Below, piece by piece: positions 1-7,282 of a DNA stretch of 23,486 nt (the stretch's first letter is position 1; the number at the start of each line of letters is the position of its first letter). Where the stretch lies: assembly GCA_963719025.1 (NCBI GenBank), contig CAVRBK010000045.1:1-23486 (forward strand), in the 5' to 3' direction. This DNA is from Thiosocius sp963719025 (GTDB lineage: Bacteria; Pseudomonadota; Gammaproteobacteria; Chromatiales; Chromatiaceae). A program made the translations under genes and the position numbers. The notes beneath the pieces were generated by a model. It was not told the origin of the DNA and made no database searches. It saw only the letters and a list, made by a program, of their open reading frames with translations.

Positions 1-668
1 CCGTTGCCCTCGTTCTCGACCAGGCACAGTGTGCCGGTCTCGGCCACGGCGAAGTTCACCCCGGACACGCCGGCATCGGCGTTGGCGAACTTGCTGCGCA
101 GGATCTCGCGCGCGGTCTGGGTCAGCTCATCGACGTCATCGGTATAGGGAATATCGGGATGGAACTCGCGGAACAGCTCGGCAACTTCGAAGCGGTTCTT
201 ATGCACCGCGGGCATAACGATGTGTGACGGCGGCTCTTTGGCCAGCTGGATGATGTATTCGCCCAGGTCCGACTCGATGATCTCGATGCCGCGTTGTTCG
301 AGATAGTGATTGAGCTCGGTCTCTTCCGAGACCATCGACTTGCCCTTGACCACCGACTTGGCATCGGCCGCCTGCAGGATGCCGTGGATGATTGCATTGG
401 CCTGTTCCGGCGTCTCGGCCCAGTGCACCTGGATTCCGTTCCCGGTCAGTTTCTTTTCCAGCTGCTCCAGCAGCTCGGGTTGTCTGACCAGGGAGTTGGC
501 GCGCACCATGCGTGCCTGTTCGCGCAGGGCCTGCAGTTGCGCGTCATCCGGGAATTGTTGCGCGCGGCGTTCCATGACGCCGCTCATCGCCGTGCGAAAG
601 TTCTGTCGCAGCTGATCGTTGTGCAGGGCGCTGTCGATCCGCTGATGAAATTCCTGGGTCTGATTCAT
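1..668 (-). CDS. lutB: LutB-like lactate utilization iron-sulfur protein, N-terminal part (cut by window edge)
   Basis: I translated this frame by hand from an ATG at 668 to the window edge: 222 open codons, no stop. The visible part is the LUD domain of LutB/YkgF; the landmarks are a VVKGKSMVSEE stretch near residues 103-113 and the NFAVAETGTLCLVENEGN signature close to the cut end. In the family a C-terminal ferredoxin-like domain with two 4Fe-4S clusters follows, but it lies outside the window. LutB works with LutA and LutC in cytoplasmic oxidation of L-lactate to pyruvate. The ATG overlaps the TGA of lutA by four bases (ATGA), so the two are probably translationally coupled. lutC would be expected further left but cannot be seen. 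Family assignment is secure; the L-lactate substrate is inferred from the family. Confidence 0.93.
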   Translation of the reverse strand, partial: MNQTQEFHQRIDSALHNDQLRQNFRTAMSGVMERRAQQFPDDAQLQALREQARMVRANSLVRQPELLEQLEKKLTGNGIQVHWAETPEQANAIIHGILQAADAKSVVKGKSMVSEETELNHYLEQRGIEIIESDLGEYIIQLAKEPPSHIVMPAVHKNRFEVAELFREFHPDIPYTDDVDELTQTAREILRSKFANADAGVSGVNFAVAETGTLCLVENEGN

Positions 669-1399
669 GAGGTTCTCTCCAAGAGGAACTCGGCGACATG
701 CTGGGTTGCAGGGCCATCGCCCTGTTTTTCGAACGCGCCGCCGATATTCATCAGGCAGCCACAGTCCTGGCTGATCACGCGCTGCGCACCAGTTGCGCGC
801 AGCGCGTCGGTCTTGTCCTGCACCATCGCGCCGGACACGTCGCCCTGCTTGACCGCAAAGGTCCCGCCGAAGCCGCAGCATTCCGCCTCGCGGTCCTGGG
901 TCAGTACCTCGACCTGCTCGAGTTGGCCGATCAGTGACTCGATGCGGTCGGCGACCCCCATCTCGCGCCGCGCCGAACAGGAAGTATGGATGGCGATCCG
1001 GGTTGGCTGGCCGAGATCCTTCAGCCTGATGTCCAGTACGTCGACCAGGTACTCGGTCAATTCGTAGGTGCGCGCGGCCACGTCGAGGGCACGTGGCTCA
1101 TCCGGTTCGCCGGCGAACAGCTCGGGCCAGTGGTGTTTGAGCATGCCGGCACAGGAGCCGGAGGGCACGACCACCGGAAACGCCTCGGGAAAGCAGTCGA
1201 GCTGGGCGCGGGCCACGGCCAGCGCATCGGCGCGATAGCCCGAGTTGAATGCCGGCTGGCCACAGCAGGTCTGGCGCTCAGGGAGTATCACCTCCACGCC
1301 GGCACGGCGCAGCAACTGCATCCCGGCCAGGCCGGCCTTCGGGTACATCAGGTCGACCAGGCAGGTCGCGAAGAAATAGACAGTATCGGATTTGCTCAC
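665..1399 (-). CDS. lutA: LutA-like lactate utilization protein, CCG (cysteine-rich) domain protein
   Basis: A 244-residue protein of normal LutA/YkgE length, with the two cysteine-rich CCG repeats complete: Cys45-Cys46 (TCCGQPAFNSG), Cys83 (SGSCAG), Cys141 (HTSCSARREMG), Cys174-Cys175 (CCGFGGTFAVK) and Cys213/Cys215 (DCGCLMNIGG). These repeats bind non-canonical Fe-S clusters in related heterodisulfide reductase and GlpC/LutA proteins. With LutB and LutC it oxidises L-lactate to pyruvate in the cytoplasm. The start is a GTG at 1399 that overlaps the TGA of the CoA-transferase (GTGA), and its own TGA overlaps the lutB ATG, so CoA-transferase, lutA and lutB form one tight operon. The alternative is a related 2-hydroxyacid oxidase subunit, but adjacency to lutB makes LutA the best call. 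Confidence 0.94.
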   Translation of the reverse strand: MSKSDTVYFFATCLVDLMYPKAGLAGMQLLRRAGVEVILPERQTCCGQPAFNSGYRADALAVARAQLDCFPEAFPVVVPSGSCAGMLKHHWPELFAGEPDEPRALDVAARTYELTEYLVDVLDIRLKDLGQPTRIAIHTSCSARREMGVADRIESLIGQLEQVEVLTQDREAECCGFGGTFAVKQGDVSGAMVQDKTDALRATGAQRVISQDCGCLMNIGGAFEKQGDGPATQHVAEFLLERTS

Positions 1400-2998
1400 G
1401 GGTGGTTTTCCTGGCAGCCGGCCGCGACCGCGCCGAGATCATCGACAGGGGCAGTGGCACGGGATTGGTGGAAGAGCGCCTGGCTCATGGTTGTGAGGTT
1501 GCTCGCAATCGTCGGGGCAAAGGCCATCTGCTCGAGAATATCGGACTGCAACTCGACACCCGGGGCAATCTCGGTCAGCAGCAGGCCATCGGCCGTCAGT
1601 TCGAACACGGCGCGCTCGGTGATAAAACGCACCTGCTGGCCGCGCGCAAAGGCGGCCTCGCCATTGAAGGTGAGGTGCTGAACCCGGTCGACGAATTTGC
1701 GGCTGTGGCCCTCGCGGTCTATCCGCAGGGTGCCGTCTTGCACGGTCAGTTGCAGGCCGCCCGAGGTGAAGGTGCCCATGAAGGCGACCGACTTGGCGTT
1801 CTGACTGATATTGATGAAGCCACCTGCGCCGGGCGTGCGGGGACCGAAGCGGCTGACGTTGACGTTGCCGTCACGATCGACCTCGGCCATGCCCAGAAAC
1901 GCCTGATCGAGACCGCCGCCGTCGTAGAAATCGAACTGCGCGGGCTGGTCGATGACGGCCTCGGCGTTGCTGGCCGCGCCGAAACTCAGCCCGCCCGCCG
2001 GAATGCCGCCGATACCGCCGGGTTCCACCGTCAGCGTGACATCCTGCAGCGAGCCGGCCTCGCTGGCGGCAATGGCCACCGCCTCGGGCATACCGATGCC
2101 GAGGTTGACGATGGCGCCGGGCTGCAGGGTAGCGGCGGCGCGCCGGCCGATCACCAGCCGTTCGATGGTGGTGTCGCCCGCGTCTGTGGGCGAGATCCGT
2201 GTCTCGCCGGTGTAGGCCGGATTGAACGCCTCGGCAAAGGTCTGCTCGTGATCGTCCGGGTCGGCGACCACGACGCAGTCGACCAGGATGCCCGGGATGC
2301 GCACCAGGTGCGGGCTGAGGCTGTGGCGCTCGGTCAGCCGTTCGACCTGGACGATCACGCAACCGCCGGAGTTGTGTACCGCCTGCGCGATCGCCAGCGA
2401 CTCGAGATGCAGCGCCTCGCGCTCCATTGTGATGTTGCCGGCGGGGTCGGCCGTGGTGCCGCGCAGGAAGGCGACGTCGATGGGAAAGGCCTTGTAGAAC
2501 AGGTAGTCCTCGTCGTCGATGCGCATCAGCCGCACCAGGTCTTCGCGTGCCGATGCGTTCAGCTTGCCGCCGTCGACGCGGGGATCGACGAAGGTGTGCA
2601 GGCCGACCCGGGTCAGGGCGCCGGGGCGGCCGGCCGCGATATCGCGGTACAGGTGGGTGATGACACCCTGTGGCAGGTTGTACGCCGCGACCTGCTCGTC
2701 TGCTGCGAGTTGGCCAACCTGCGGTGCCAGTCCCCAGTGTCCACCGATGACCTTGCGCAACAGACCCGCGATGCCCGAGGTGATTCAGGCCGCGGCGCTT
2801 GCCGTCGCCCTGGCCGGCGGCGTACACCAGCGTGAGGTCGCGCGGGTGTGCGTCCGACACGAAGCGTTGTTCCAGGGCCTTGAGCAGGGTTTCCGGCACG
2901 CCGATGCCGACGAAGCCGCCGGTCGCCAGGGTGGTGCCGTCACGAATCCGCGCGACCGCCTCGGCGGCTGACATCTGTTTGCCGGGTGCAACAGCCAT
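1396..2998 (-). CDS. Family I acyl-CoA:carboxylate CoA-transferase (YdiF/propionate CoA-transferase-like), one frameshift
   Basis: Moves CoA between an acyl-CoA and a carboxylate such as acetate; fused alpha and beta domains in one chain. The N-terminal part (GGFVGIG, VYAAGQGDGKRRGLNHL) reads from an ATG at 2998 and the rest (IGGHWGLAPQVGQLA to the end) in another frame. Removing one base from the GGGT at 2764-2767 joins them into 533 residues, the usual YdiF-type length. The likely catalytic glutamate is in VEPGGIGG, about residue 325 after repair. The start lies 4 bp after the gntR stop with GAGAGG directly before it; Met9 (ATG at 2974) is an alternative start. It is translationally coupled to lutA, so it should be expressed with lactate oxidation, possibly activating or recycling acetate, propionate or lactate. 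The substrate cannot be read from sequence. Confidence 0.88.
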
Positions 2999-3002
2999 CC
3001 TC

Positions 3003-3769
3003 TCAGGTCCCGGTTTCGGTCGCGTTGTAGATCGAGCTGTACAGCTTCGAGTTGCGCGCCAGGCGCGCCTGGGTCTGGAATTCGCGGAACGACTGGTAGG
3101 CGAAATCCAGATGGAACTTGGCCTTGTCGCGCGCGCCTCCGGGTCGCGGTCCATGATCGCGGTGACGATGGCCTCGTGCTGGGTGCACAGTAGCTCGATG
3201 AACTTCGGGGTTGCGTAGAACTCGTCGAGGTAGGCGTTGATCGTGTTTTCCAGTACGTCGCGCACCGCGTGCATGAAGTGCAGCAGCACCATGTTGTGGG
3301 CACTCTCGATGATCGCCATGTGGAAGTCGGCGTCGACGTGCAGCTTGTCGACGCTGGAGGCGTGTGAGCGATGCACCTCGGCCATGCGGTTGAAGCTGGT
3401 CCAGATGCGTTCGCGCTCGTCGTCGGTCGCGCGTGAGGCGGCATTGAAGGCGGCGACGCCTTCGAGTTCCTTGCGCACCTCCAGGGTGGCGAATTCGGCG
3501 TCCGGCTGATCCTGCAACAGGGCCAGCAAGGGGCTGCTGAAACTCGATGAGAGCGACTCGGCGACAAAGGTGCCCCCGCCCTGGCGCGTGGTCAGCAGTC
3601 CCTTGCTCGAGAGTTTCTGGATGGCCTCGCGCAGCGATGGCCTGGAGATCCCGAGGCGCTCGGAAAGCTGGCGCTCGGCGGGCAGCCGTTCGCCGGGTTT
3701 GAGGGTCCCGTCGGCAATCATGCCTTCCAGTTGTTCAGCGATCTGATCGGAGAGTTTGAGTCTTTGCAT
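3003..3769 (-). CDS. GntR-family transcriptional regulator, FadR subfamily (LldR/PdhR-like), one frameshift
   Basis: The N-terminal 70 residues are a GntR winged helix-turn-helix (IADGTLKPGERLPAERQLSERLGISRPSLREAI, then the GLLTTRQGGGTFV wing). The rest is an all-helical FCD effector domain of FadR type with the metal-ligand-like DADFHMAI and the late TQHEAIVTAI helix. The frame breaks after DRDPEAR; one missing base in the GCGCGCGC tract near 3130-3138 restores DKAKFHLDFAYQSFREF and a TGA at 3003. Repaired length is about 255 residues, normal for LldR/PdhR/FadR. I prefer the ATG at 3769; the ATG at 3778 is also possible. A PdhR-type palindrome lies just upstream of the start, suggesting autorepression, and a related one lies over the divergent TRAP promoter. 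The likely effector is lactate or another 2-hydroxyacid, inferred from context. Confidence 0.88.
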
Positions 3770-3781
3770 AGCGCCCATTAT

Positions 3782-3794
3782 TTGGTCATACCAA
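3782..3794. promoter_or_regulatory. PdhR/LldR-type operator at the gntR start
   Basis: TTGGT-CAT-ACCAA is a perfect 5-bp inverted repeat around 3 bp. This is the spacing and core (TTGGTnnnACCAA) known for PdhR and close FadR-subfamily relatives. It sits 4-14 bp upstream of the two candidate gntR start codons, inside the leader, where bound regulator would block its own transcription. Partial symmetry continues outward (3780 with 3796, 3779 with 3797). Binding by the adjacent regulator is inferred. Confidence 0.7.
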
Positions 3795-3972
3795 TTACCC
3801 AATAGAAGTCTAGACGGTAAAAGTACTCTCCACAAGACGTGATTTCAGTGGGCCCGGCTGGCGTCGTCGGTAATGCCTGAATGCGCGCTCCAGCGGCAAA
3901 AAAACGCGTATAAGCCTTTAATTAATCACTATTCCGTAATATTCAGATTGGCTCTTTTTGCCCGCTTTCGGC

Positions 3973-4000
3973 TTGACAGAAACACCTGCTCTGCCAGAAT
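3973..4000 (+). promoter_or_regulatory. Sigma-70 promoter for the TRAP/dehydrogenase operon
   Basis: A perfect -35 TTGACA (3973-3978) and a -10 CAGAAT (3995-4000, four of six consensus bases) are separated by 16 bp. An AT-rich stretch just upstream could act as an UP element. Transcription would start near 4006-4008, giving a leader of about 80 nt before the dctP ATG at 4088. The second operator covers this start point. The call is from motif and spacing only. Confidence 0.6.
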
Positions 4001-4003
4001 TTG

Positions 4004-4016
4004 TTGGCCTGACCAA
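4004..4016. promoter_or_regulatory. Second FadR-family operator, over the dctP transcription start
   Basis: TTGGCCTGACCAA matches the gntR-side box in both outer halves (TTGG and ACCAATT), with one mismatch in the palindrome. It begins 3 bp after the predicted -10 element, a classic repressor position. The two box centres are 222 bp apart, close to 21 helical turns, so a looped repression complex is possible but untested. Confidence 0.6.
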
Positions 4017-4087
4017 TTTACCAGATGGACAGTTGCAGCGGTCAGAACGAAAAAACAACGTTTGATAATCCTGTTTGGAGGAAGAAT

Positions 4088-5170
4088 ATGAGAAAAACAT
4101 TACTGGCCGCGGCGACAGCGACGGCCCTGTCGCTGAGCCTTGCTGTAACCCCGGCGGTTGCCGCAAAGAAAGTGCTGTTGAAGGTGCCCGTCTGGTTCGG
4201 TACCCACCTGACCGGTCTCGGGTCGACACCGAAGTGGCTGGCCGAAAATGTCAACGTGGCCTCTGGTGGCACGGTAAAGATTAAGATTTACGAGCCGGGC
4301 AAATTGATTCCGCCCAAAGAAATGCTCGAGGCCGTGTCCAAGGGTCAGGTCAATGCCGGTTGGACGACGCCGGGTTACAACACCGGACTGCTCGGTCAGA
4401 AGGGCGCGATCTTCTCGGCTGTGCCTTTTGGCCCCGATGCACCTGAATTTCTGGCGTGGGTTTACTACGGCGATGGCCGCACGCTGTGGCAGGAGACTTA
4501 CGACAAGGCCGGTTACAACATCCACTCGATTCCTTGCTCCATCATTGCACCTGAAACATCGGGCTGGTTCTCCAAGCCGATCGACAAGCCATCGGATCTC
4601 GACGGTCTTCGCATGCGTTTCTTCGGTCTGGGCGCCCTGGTCATGGAGAAGCTGGGTGTCAGCACCTCGTTACTATCTTCGAAAGAGATCTTCCCTGCAC
4701 TGGAGAAAGGCGCGATCGACGCGACCGAATTCTCGATGCCGGCGATCGACAAGCTGCTCGGCTTCCACAAGATTCTTAAGTACAACTACTTCCCCGGTTG
4801 GCATCAGCCGGCAACCATGTTCGAGCTGATTGTGAACAAAGACACCTGGAAGAAGATGGACAAGCAGCAGCAGGCTGTCCTCGAGATGGGCTGCAAGGCG
4901 GCGATGCTTGATGGCCTCGCGCTGGGTGAGGCTATCCAGTTCCCGGAGATCAAGGCGAATGTCGAGCGTGGTGTTGAAGCGCGTTATTGGTCACCGGAGA
5001 TGCTCGACACCTTCCGCGCCAAGTGGGATGAGGTTGTGGCCGAAGAGGGCGCCAAGGATGCCGACTTCAAGCGCATCTACGACAACCTGCAGGCTTTCCG
5101 TGCCGACTATGCCGAGTGGAACAAGCTGGGCTTCCTGCCGCGTCCCGGTACGGTACGCGTCACCGAATAA
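4088..5170 (+). CDS. dctP: TRAP transporter substrate-binding protein DctP (TakP/lactate-binding-like)
   Basis: Periplasmic binding protein of a tripartite ATP-independent transporter, 360 residues. The ATG at 4088 has a strong GGAGGA ribosome site at 4077-4082 and starts a clear signal peptide (MRKTLLAAA, hydrophobic core, cleavage near AVA-AKK at about residue 27). The conserved TRAP-binding region follows: GLRMRFFGLGALVMEKLG, whose second arginine is the usual carboxylate-binding residue, then KGAIDATEFSMP and FPGWHQPATMFELIVN. These resemble the alpha-keto-acid/lactate-binding branch more than the C4-dicarboxylate one. It is the first gene of an operon with dctQ, dctM and a 2-hydroxyacid dehydrogenase, diverging from the lut genes, so lactate or a similar hydroxyacid is the likely ligand. 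Confidence 0.93.
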   Translation: MRKTLLAAATATALSLSLAVTPAVAAKKVLLKVPVWFGTHLTGLGSTPKWLAENVNVASGGTVKIKIYEPGKLIPPKEMLEAVSKGQVNAGWTTPGYNTGLLGQKGAIFSAVPFGPDAPEFLAWVYYGDGRTLWQETYDKAGYNIHSIPCSIIAPETSGWFSKPIDKPSDLDGLRMRFFGLGALVMEKLGVSTSLLSSKEIFPALEKGAIDATEFSMPAIDKLLGFHKILKYNYFPGWHQPATMFELIVNKDTWKKMDKQQQAVLEMGCKAAMLDGLALGEAIQFPEIKANVERGVEARYWSPEMLDTFRAKWDEVVAEEGAKDADFKRIYDNLQAFRADYAEWNKLGFLPRPGTVRVTE

Positions 5171-5198
5171 AGTTCGCGCCTGAAACGCCAAGTGAAAA

Positions 5199-5227
5199 AC
5201 CTCCGGGAGTCTCGTCCTCCCGGAGGT
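5199..5227 (+). other. Intercistronic hairpin between dctP and dctQ
   Basis: A perfect 11-bp inverted repeat (ACCTCCGGGAG at 5199-5209, CTCCCGGAGGT at 5217-5227) closes a 7-nt loop. No T-run follows, so it is not a typical terminator. In binding-protein-dependent operons such stems commonly protect the upstream mRNA or attenuate readthrough, so that more binding protein than membrane protein is made; that role is inferred here. Confidence 0.7.
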
Positions 5228-5252
5228 CCATATTGACTCGAGGTTTTCTGCC

Positions 5253-5885
5253 ATGTCCGGTAGCCCTGCAGCGTCGCAGTACCATATTCCGATCGTTGAG
5301 TTTCTGAACGGTATCGTCCGTCGTGTGGCCGAGGTTGCGGCCTGGTTCAACGTCGTGTTGATTGCCGTGATCGTGATTCAGGTCGTGATGCGTTACGGTT
5401 TCAACAAGGGGCTGGTTCCGCTAGAAGAATTGATGTGGCATCTGTACGCCGTCGCCTTCATGTTTGGTATGGCCTATGCGGTCACCAACGACTCCCATAT
5501 TCGTGTCGATCTCGTGCATATGGCCTTGCCCCGTCGGGTCCAGCACGTGTTCGAAATACTCGGCATCCTGCTATTGCTGATGCCTTTTCTCTGGATTCTT
5601 TTCGACCACAGTCTCGGCTGGGTGTTGGAGGCCTACCGCGTTGGCGAATCCTCTGCCAACCCGACAGGGTTGCCACATCGCTGGATTATCAAGGCAGTGG
5701 TTCCCGCCACCATGGTGTTGATTTTCATTGCCGCGTTAGCGCGCCTGATCCAGGAGGTCATGTTGCTGTTGCATCACGGTAAAGAGCCGGACGACGACAC
5801 CCCGGGGCGTGTTTCGATGACGCGCCACCTGTTCAAGCCGCAACTGAAAGAGCAGGACACAGACAGCATCGGGGGTAGCAAGTAA
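5253..5885 (+). CDS. dctQ: TRAP transporter small permease subunit DctQ
   Basis: 210-residue inner-membrane protein with four hydrophobic segments (about residues 28-48, 58-75, 97-117 and 146-168), the DctQ layout. It includes the family-typical EELMWHLYAVAFMFGMAYAV helix and the HIRVDL motif. DctQ is the small membrane partner that joins the DctM channel subunit in Na+-driven uptake. The C-terminal tail of about 35 residues is polar and probably cytoplasmic. The start at 5253 follows the hairpin with a modest AGG site, and the stop overlaps the dctM start by one base (TAATG), indicating coupled translation. Confidence 0.93.
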   Translation: MSGSPAASQYHIPIVEFLNGIVRRVAEVAAWFNVVLIAVIVIQVVMRYGFNKGLVPLEELMWHLYAVAFMFGMAYAVTNDSHIRVDLVHMALPRRVQHVFEILGILLLLMPFLWILFDHSLGWVLEAYRVGESSANPTGLPHRWIIKAVVPATMVLIFIAALARLIQEVMLLLHHGKEPDDDTPGRVSMTRHLFKPQLKEQDTDSIGGSK

Positions 5886-7279
5886 TGCATCTTGAACCCG
5901 AAAATTATCTCGTCATCGCGATGTTTGTGTCGTTCATCGCGCTGCTGTTCACCGGCTTTCCGGTGGCCTGGGTACTGGCCGGTGTAGGTATCGGCTTCGC
6001 CGGCATCGCGTATCTGACCGACAGCATGGATATGACGGTTACCGGCTTGGACTACAACACGCTCGGACTGTTGACCGGGCGGATATTCGGCGTCATGGAT
6101 AACTGGGTGCTGGTCGCCCTGCCGATGTTCATCTTCATGGGCTTGATGCTGGACAAGTCCGGCGTCGCCGAACGCATGATGCATTCGATGCAGAAGTTGT
6201 TCGGCAAGGTCAGGGGTGGGCTGGCGATCACCGTAACGCTGATCGGCATCATCCTCGCAGCGTCGACCGGCATCATCGGCGCGTCGGTCGTGTTGCTTGG
6301 GGTCATGTCTCTGCCGATCATGCTGAAGCAGAACTACCACAAGCCGCTGGCATTGGGCACCGTCGCGGCGTCGGGTTGTCTTGGTATCCTGATCCCGCCG
6401 TCGATCATGCTGGTCATCATGGGTGATCAGCTGGGTGTGTCGGTCGGTGACCTCTTCATGGGGGCGGTCTTTCCCGGCATCATCCTGGGCGTGCTGTATA
6501 TCGGATACATATACATCTACGGCCTGATCAAACCCGAGAATGCGCCGCTGGCCAGTGATCAACGCACCATTGAGTTGAAAGATGTAATGCAGGTGACGGT
6601 GGATATCCTGCCGCCTGCTGCGCTGATCCTCGCCGTGCTGGGATCGATCTTTGCCGGCATCGCGACCGTGACCGAGGCCTCCGGCATCGGCGCGCTCGGC
6701 GCGACGATTCTATCGGCGCTGTATCGCAAGCTGAATTTCGCGGTGTTCAAAGAGGTGGTCATCAACACGATGAATACCTCGGCCTTTATCTTTGCGATAT
6801 TTGTTGGCGCGACGATCTTTGCGTTGGTACTGCGGGAATGCGGCGGTGACGAGCTGATAGAAACAGCATTGAACTCGCTCGGTCTCGGTCCCTATGGCCT
6901 GATCGCGGTGATCCTGTTGATCGTCTTCCTGCTGGGCTTCTTCCTCGACTGGATCGAGATCAGCCTGATCATGTTGCCGCTGCTGGGGCCGGTGATTGGC
7001 GGTCTGGATCTTGCGGTCGAGGGTTACGGCGTAGTCGATAACCCCAACCTGGTGTGGTTCGCCTTGTTGGTGGCGGTGACGCTGCAGACCTCCTTCCTGA
7101 CACCACCGGTTGGCTTCGCGATCTTCTATCTGAAGGGCGTCTGTCCGCCGGGAGTGGAGCTGGTCGAGATCTATAGAGGCGTGGTGCCTTTCATCGTGCT
7201 GCAGTTGATCGGACTGGGACTGGTGTTTGCATTCCCGCAGCTGGTGACCTGGCTGCCCGCCGTGGCATACGGGAACTAA
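5885..7279 (+). CDS. dctM: TRAP transporter large permease subunit DctM
   Basis: 464-residue polytopic membrane protein of the DctM/IT superfamily, with about twelve hydrophobic stretches. Recognisable family segments are FTGFPVAWVLAGVG near the N-terminus, LPMFIFMGLMLDKSGVAERM, the GIIGASVVLLGVMSLPIML region, the conserved ASGCLGILIPPSIMLVIMG, and FLDWIEISLIMLPLLGPV. It forms the Na+-coupled transport core with DctQ and receives substrate from DctP. Length is in the normal range. The ATG at 5885 shares one base with the dctQ stop, and GGGGGT about 10 bp upstream could be its ribosome site. The following dehydrogenase gene starts only 3 bp after the stop. Confidence 0.95.
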   Translation: MHLEPENYLVIAMFVSFIALLFTGFPVAWVLAGVGIGFAGIAYLTDSMDMTVTGLDYNTLGLLTGRIFGVMDNWVLVALPMFIFMGLMLDKSGVAERMMHSMQKLFGKVRGGLAITVTLIGIILAASTGIIGASVVLLGVMSLPIMLKQNYHKPLALGTVAASGCLGILIPPSIMLVIMGDQLGVSVGDLFMGAVFPGIILGVLYIGYIYIYGLIKPENAPLASDQRTIELKDVMQVTVDILPPAALILAVLGSIFAGIATVTEASGIGALGATILSALYRKLNFAVFKEVVINTMNTSAFIFAIFVGATIFALVLRECGGDELIETALNSLGLGPYGLIAVILLIVFLLGFFLDWIEISLIMLPLLGPVIGGLDLAVEGYGVVDNPNLVWFALLVAVTLQTSFLTPPVGFAIFYLKGVCPPGVELVEIYRGVVPFIVLQLIGLGLVFAFPQLVTWLPAVAYGN

Positions 7280-7282
7280 ACT

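Larger units (their letters stand above)
3779..4087. other. Divergent regulatory region between gntR and dctP
   Basis: No gene is supported in this 309-bp gap. It is AT-rich in the middle (about 3895-3965), unlike its surroundings. It holds the gntR-side operator, a possible minus-strand promoter (TTGTGG and TAGACT, 17 bp apart, the latter at 3807-3812 on the complement; weak), and the plus-strand TTGACA promoter and second operator described separately. Short ORFs crossing it have no ribosome-binding site or recognisable content. Confidence 0.7.

Noticed and set aside
1249..2835. 528-codon plus-strand ORF and other long ORFs opposite the CoA-transferase, dctM, aceE and lpd
   Set aside because: They are antisense shadows of high-GC genes whose true frames carry clear domains.
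3941..3974. Possible sigma-54 promoter (TTGG...TTTTTGC) upstream of dctP
   Set aside because: The GG and GC elements are 8 bp apart rather than the required 10, and a good sigma-70 site lies just downstream.
3873..4091. 72-codon plus-strand ORF and a 103-codon minus-strand ORF across the gntR-dctP gap
   Set aside because: No ribosome site, no recognisable content, and they overlap the promoter, operators and dctP signal peptide.
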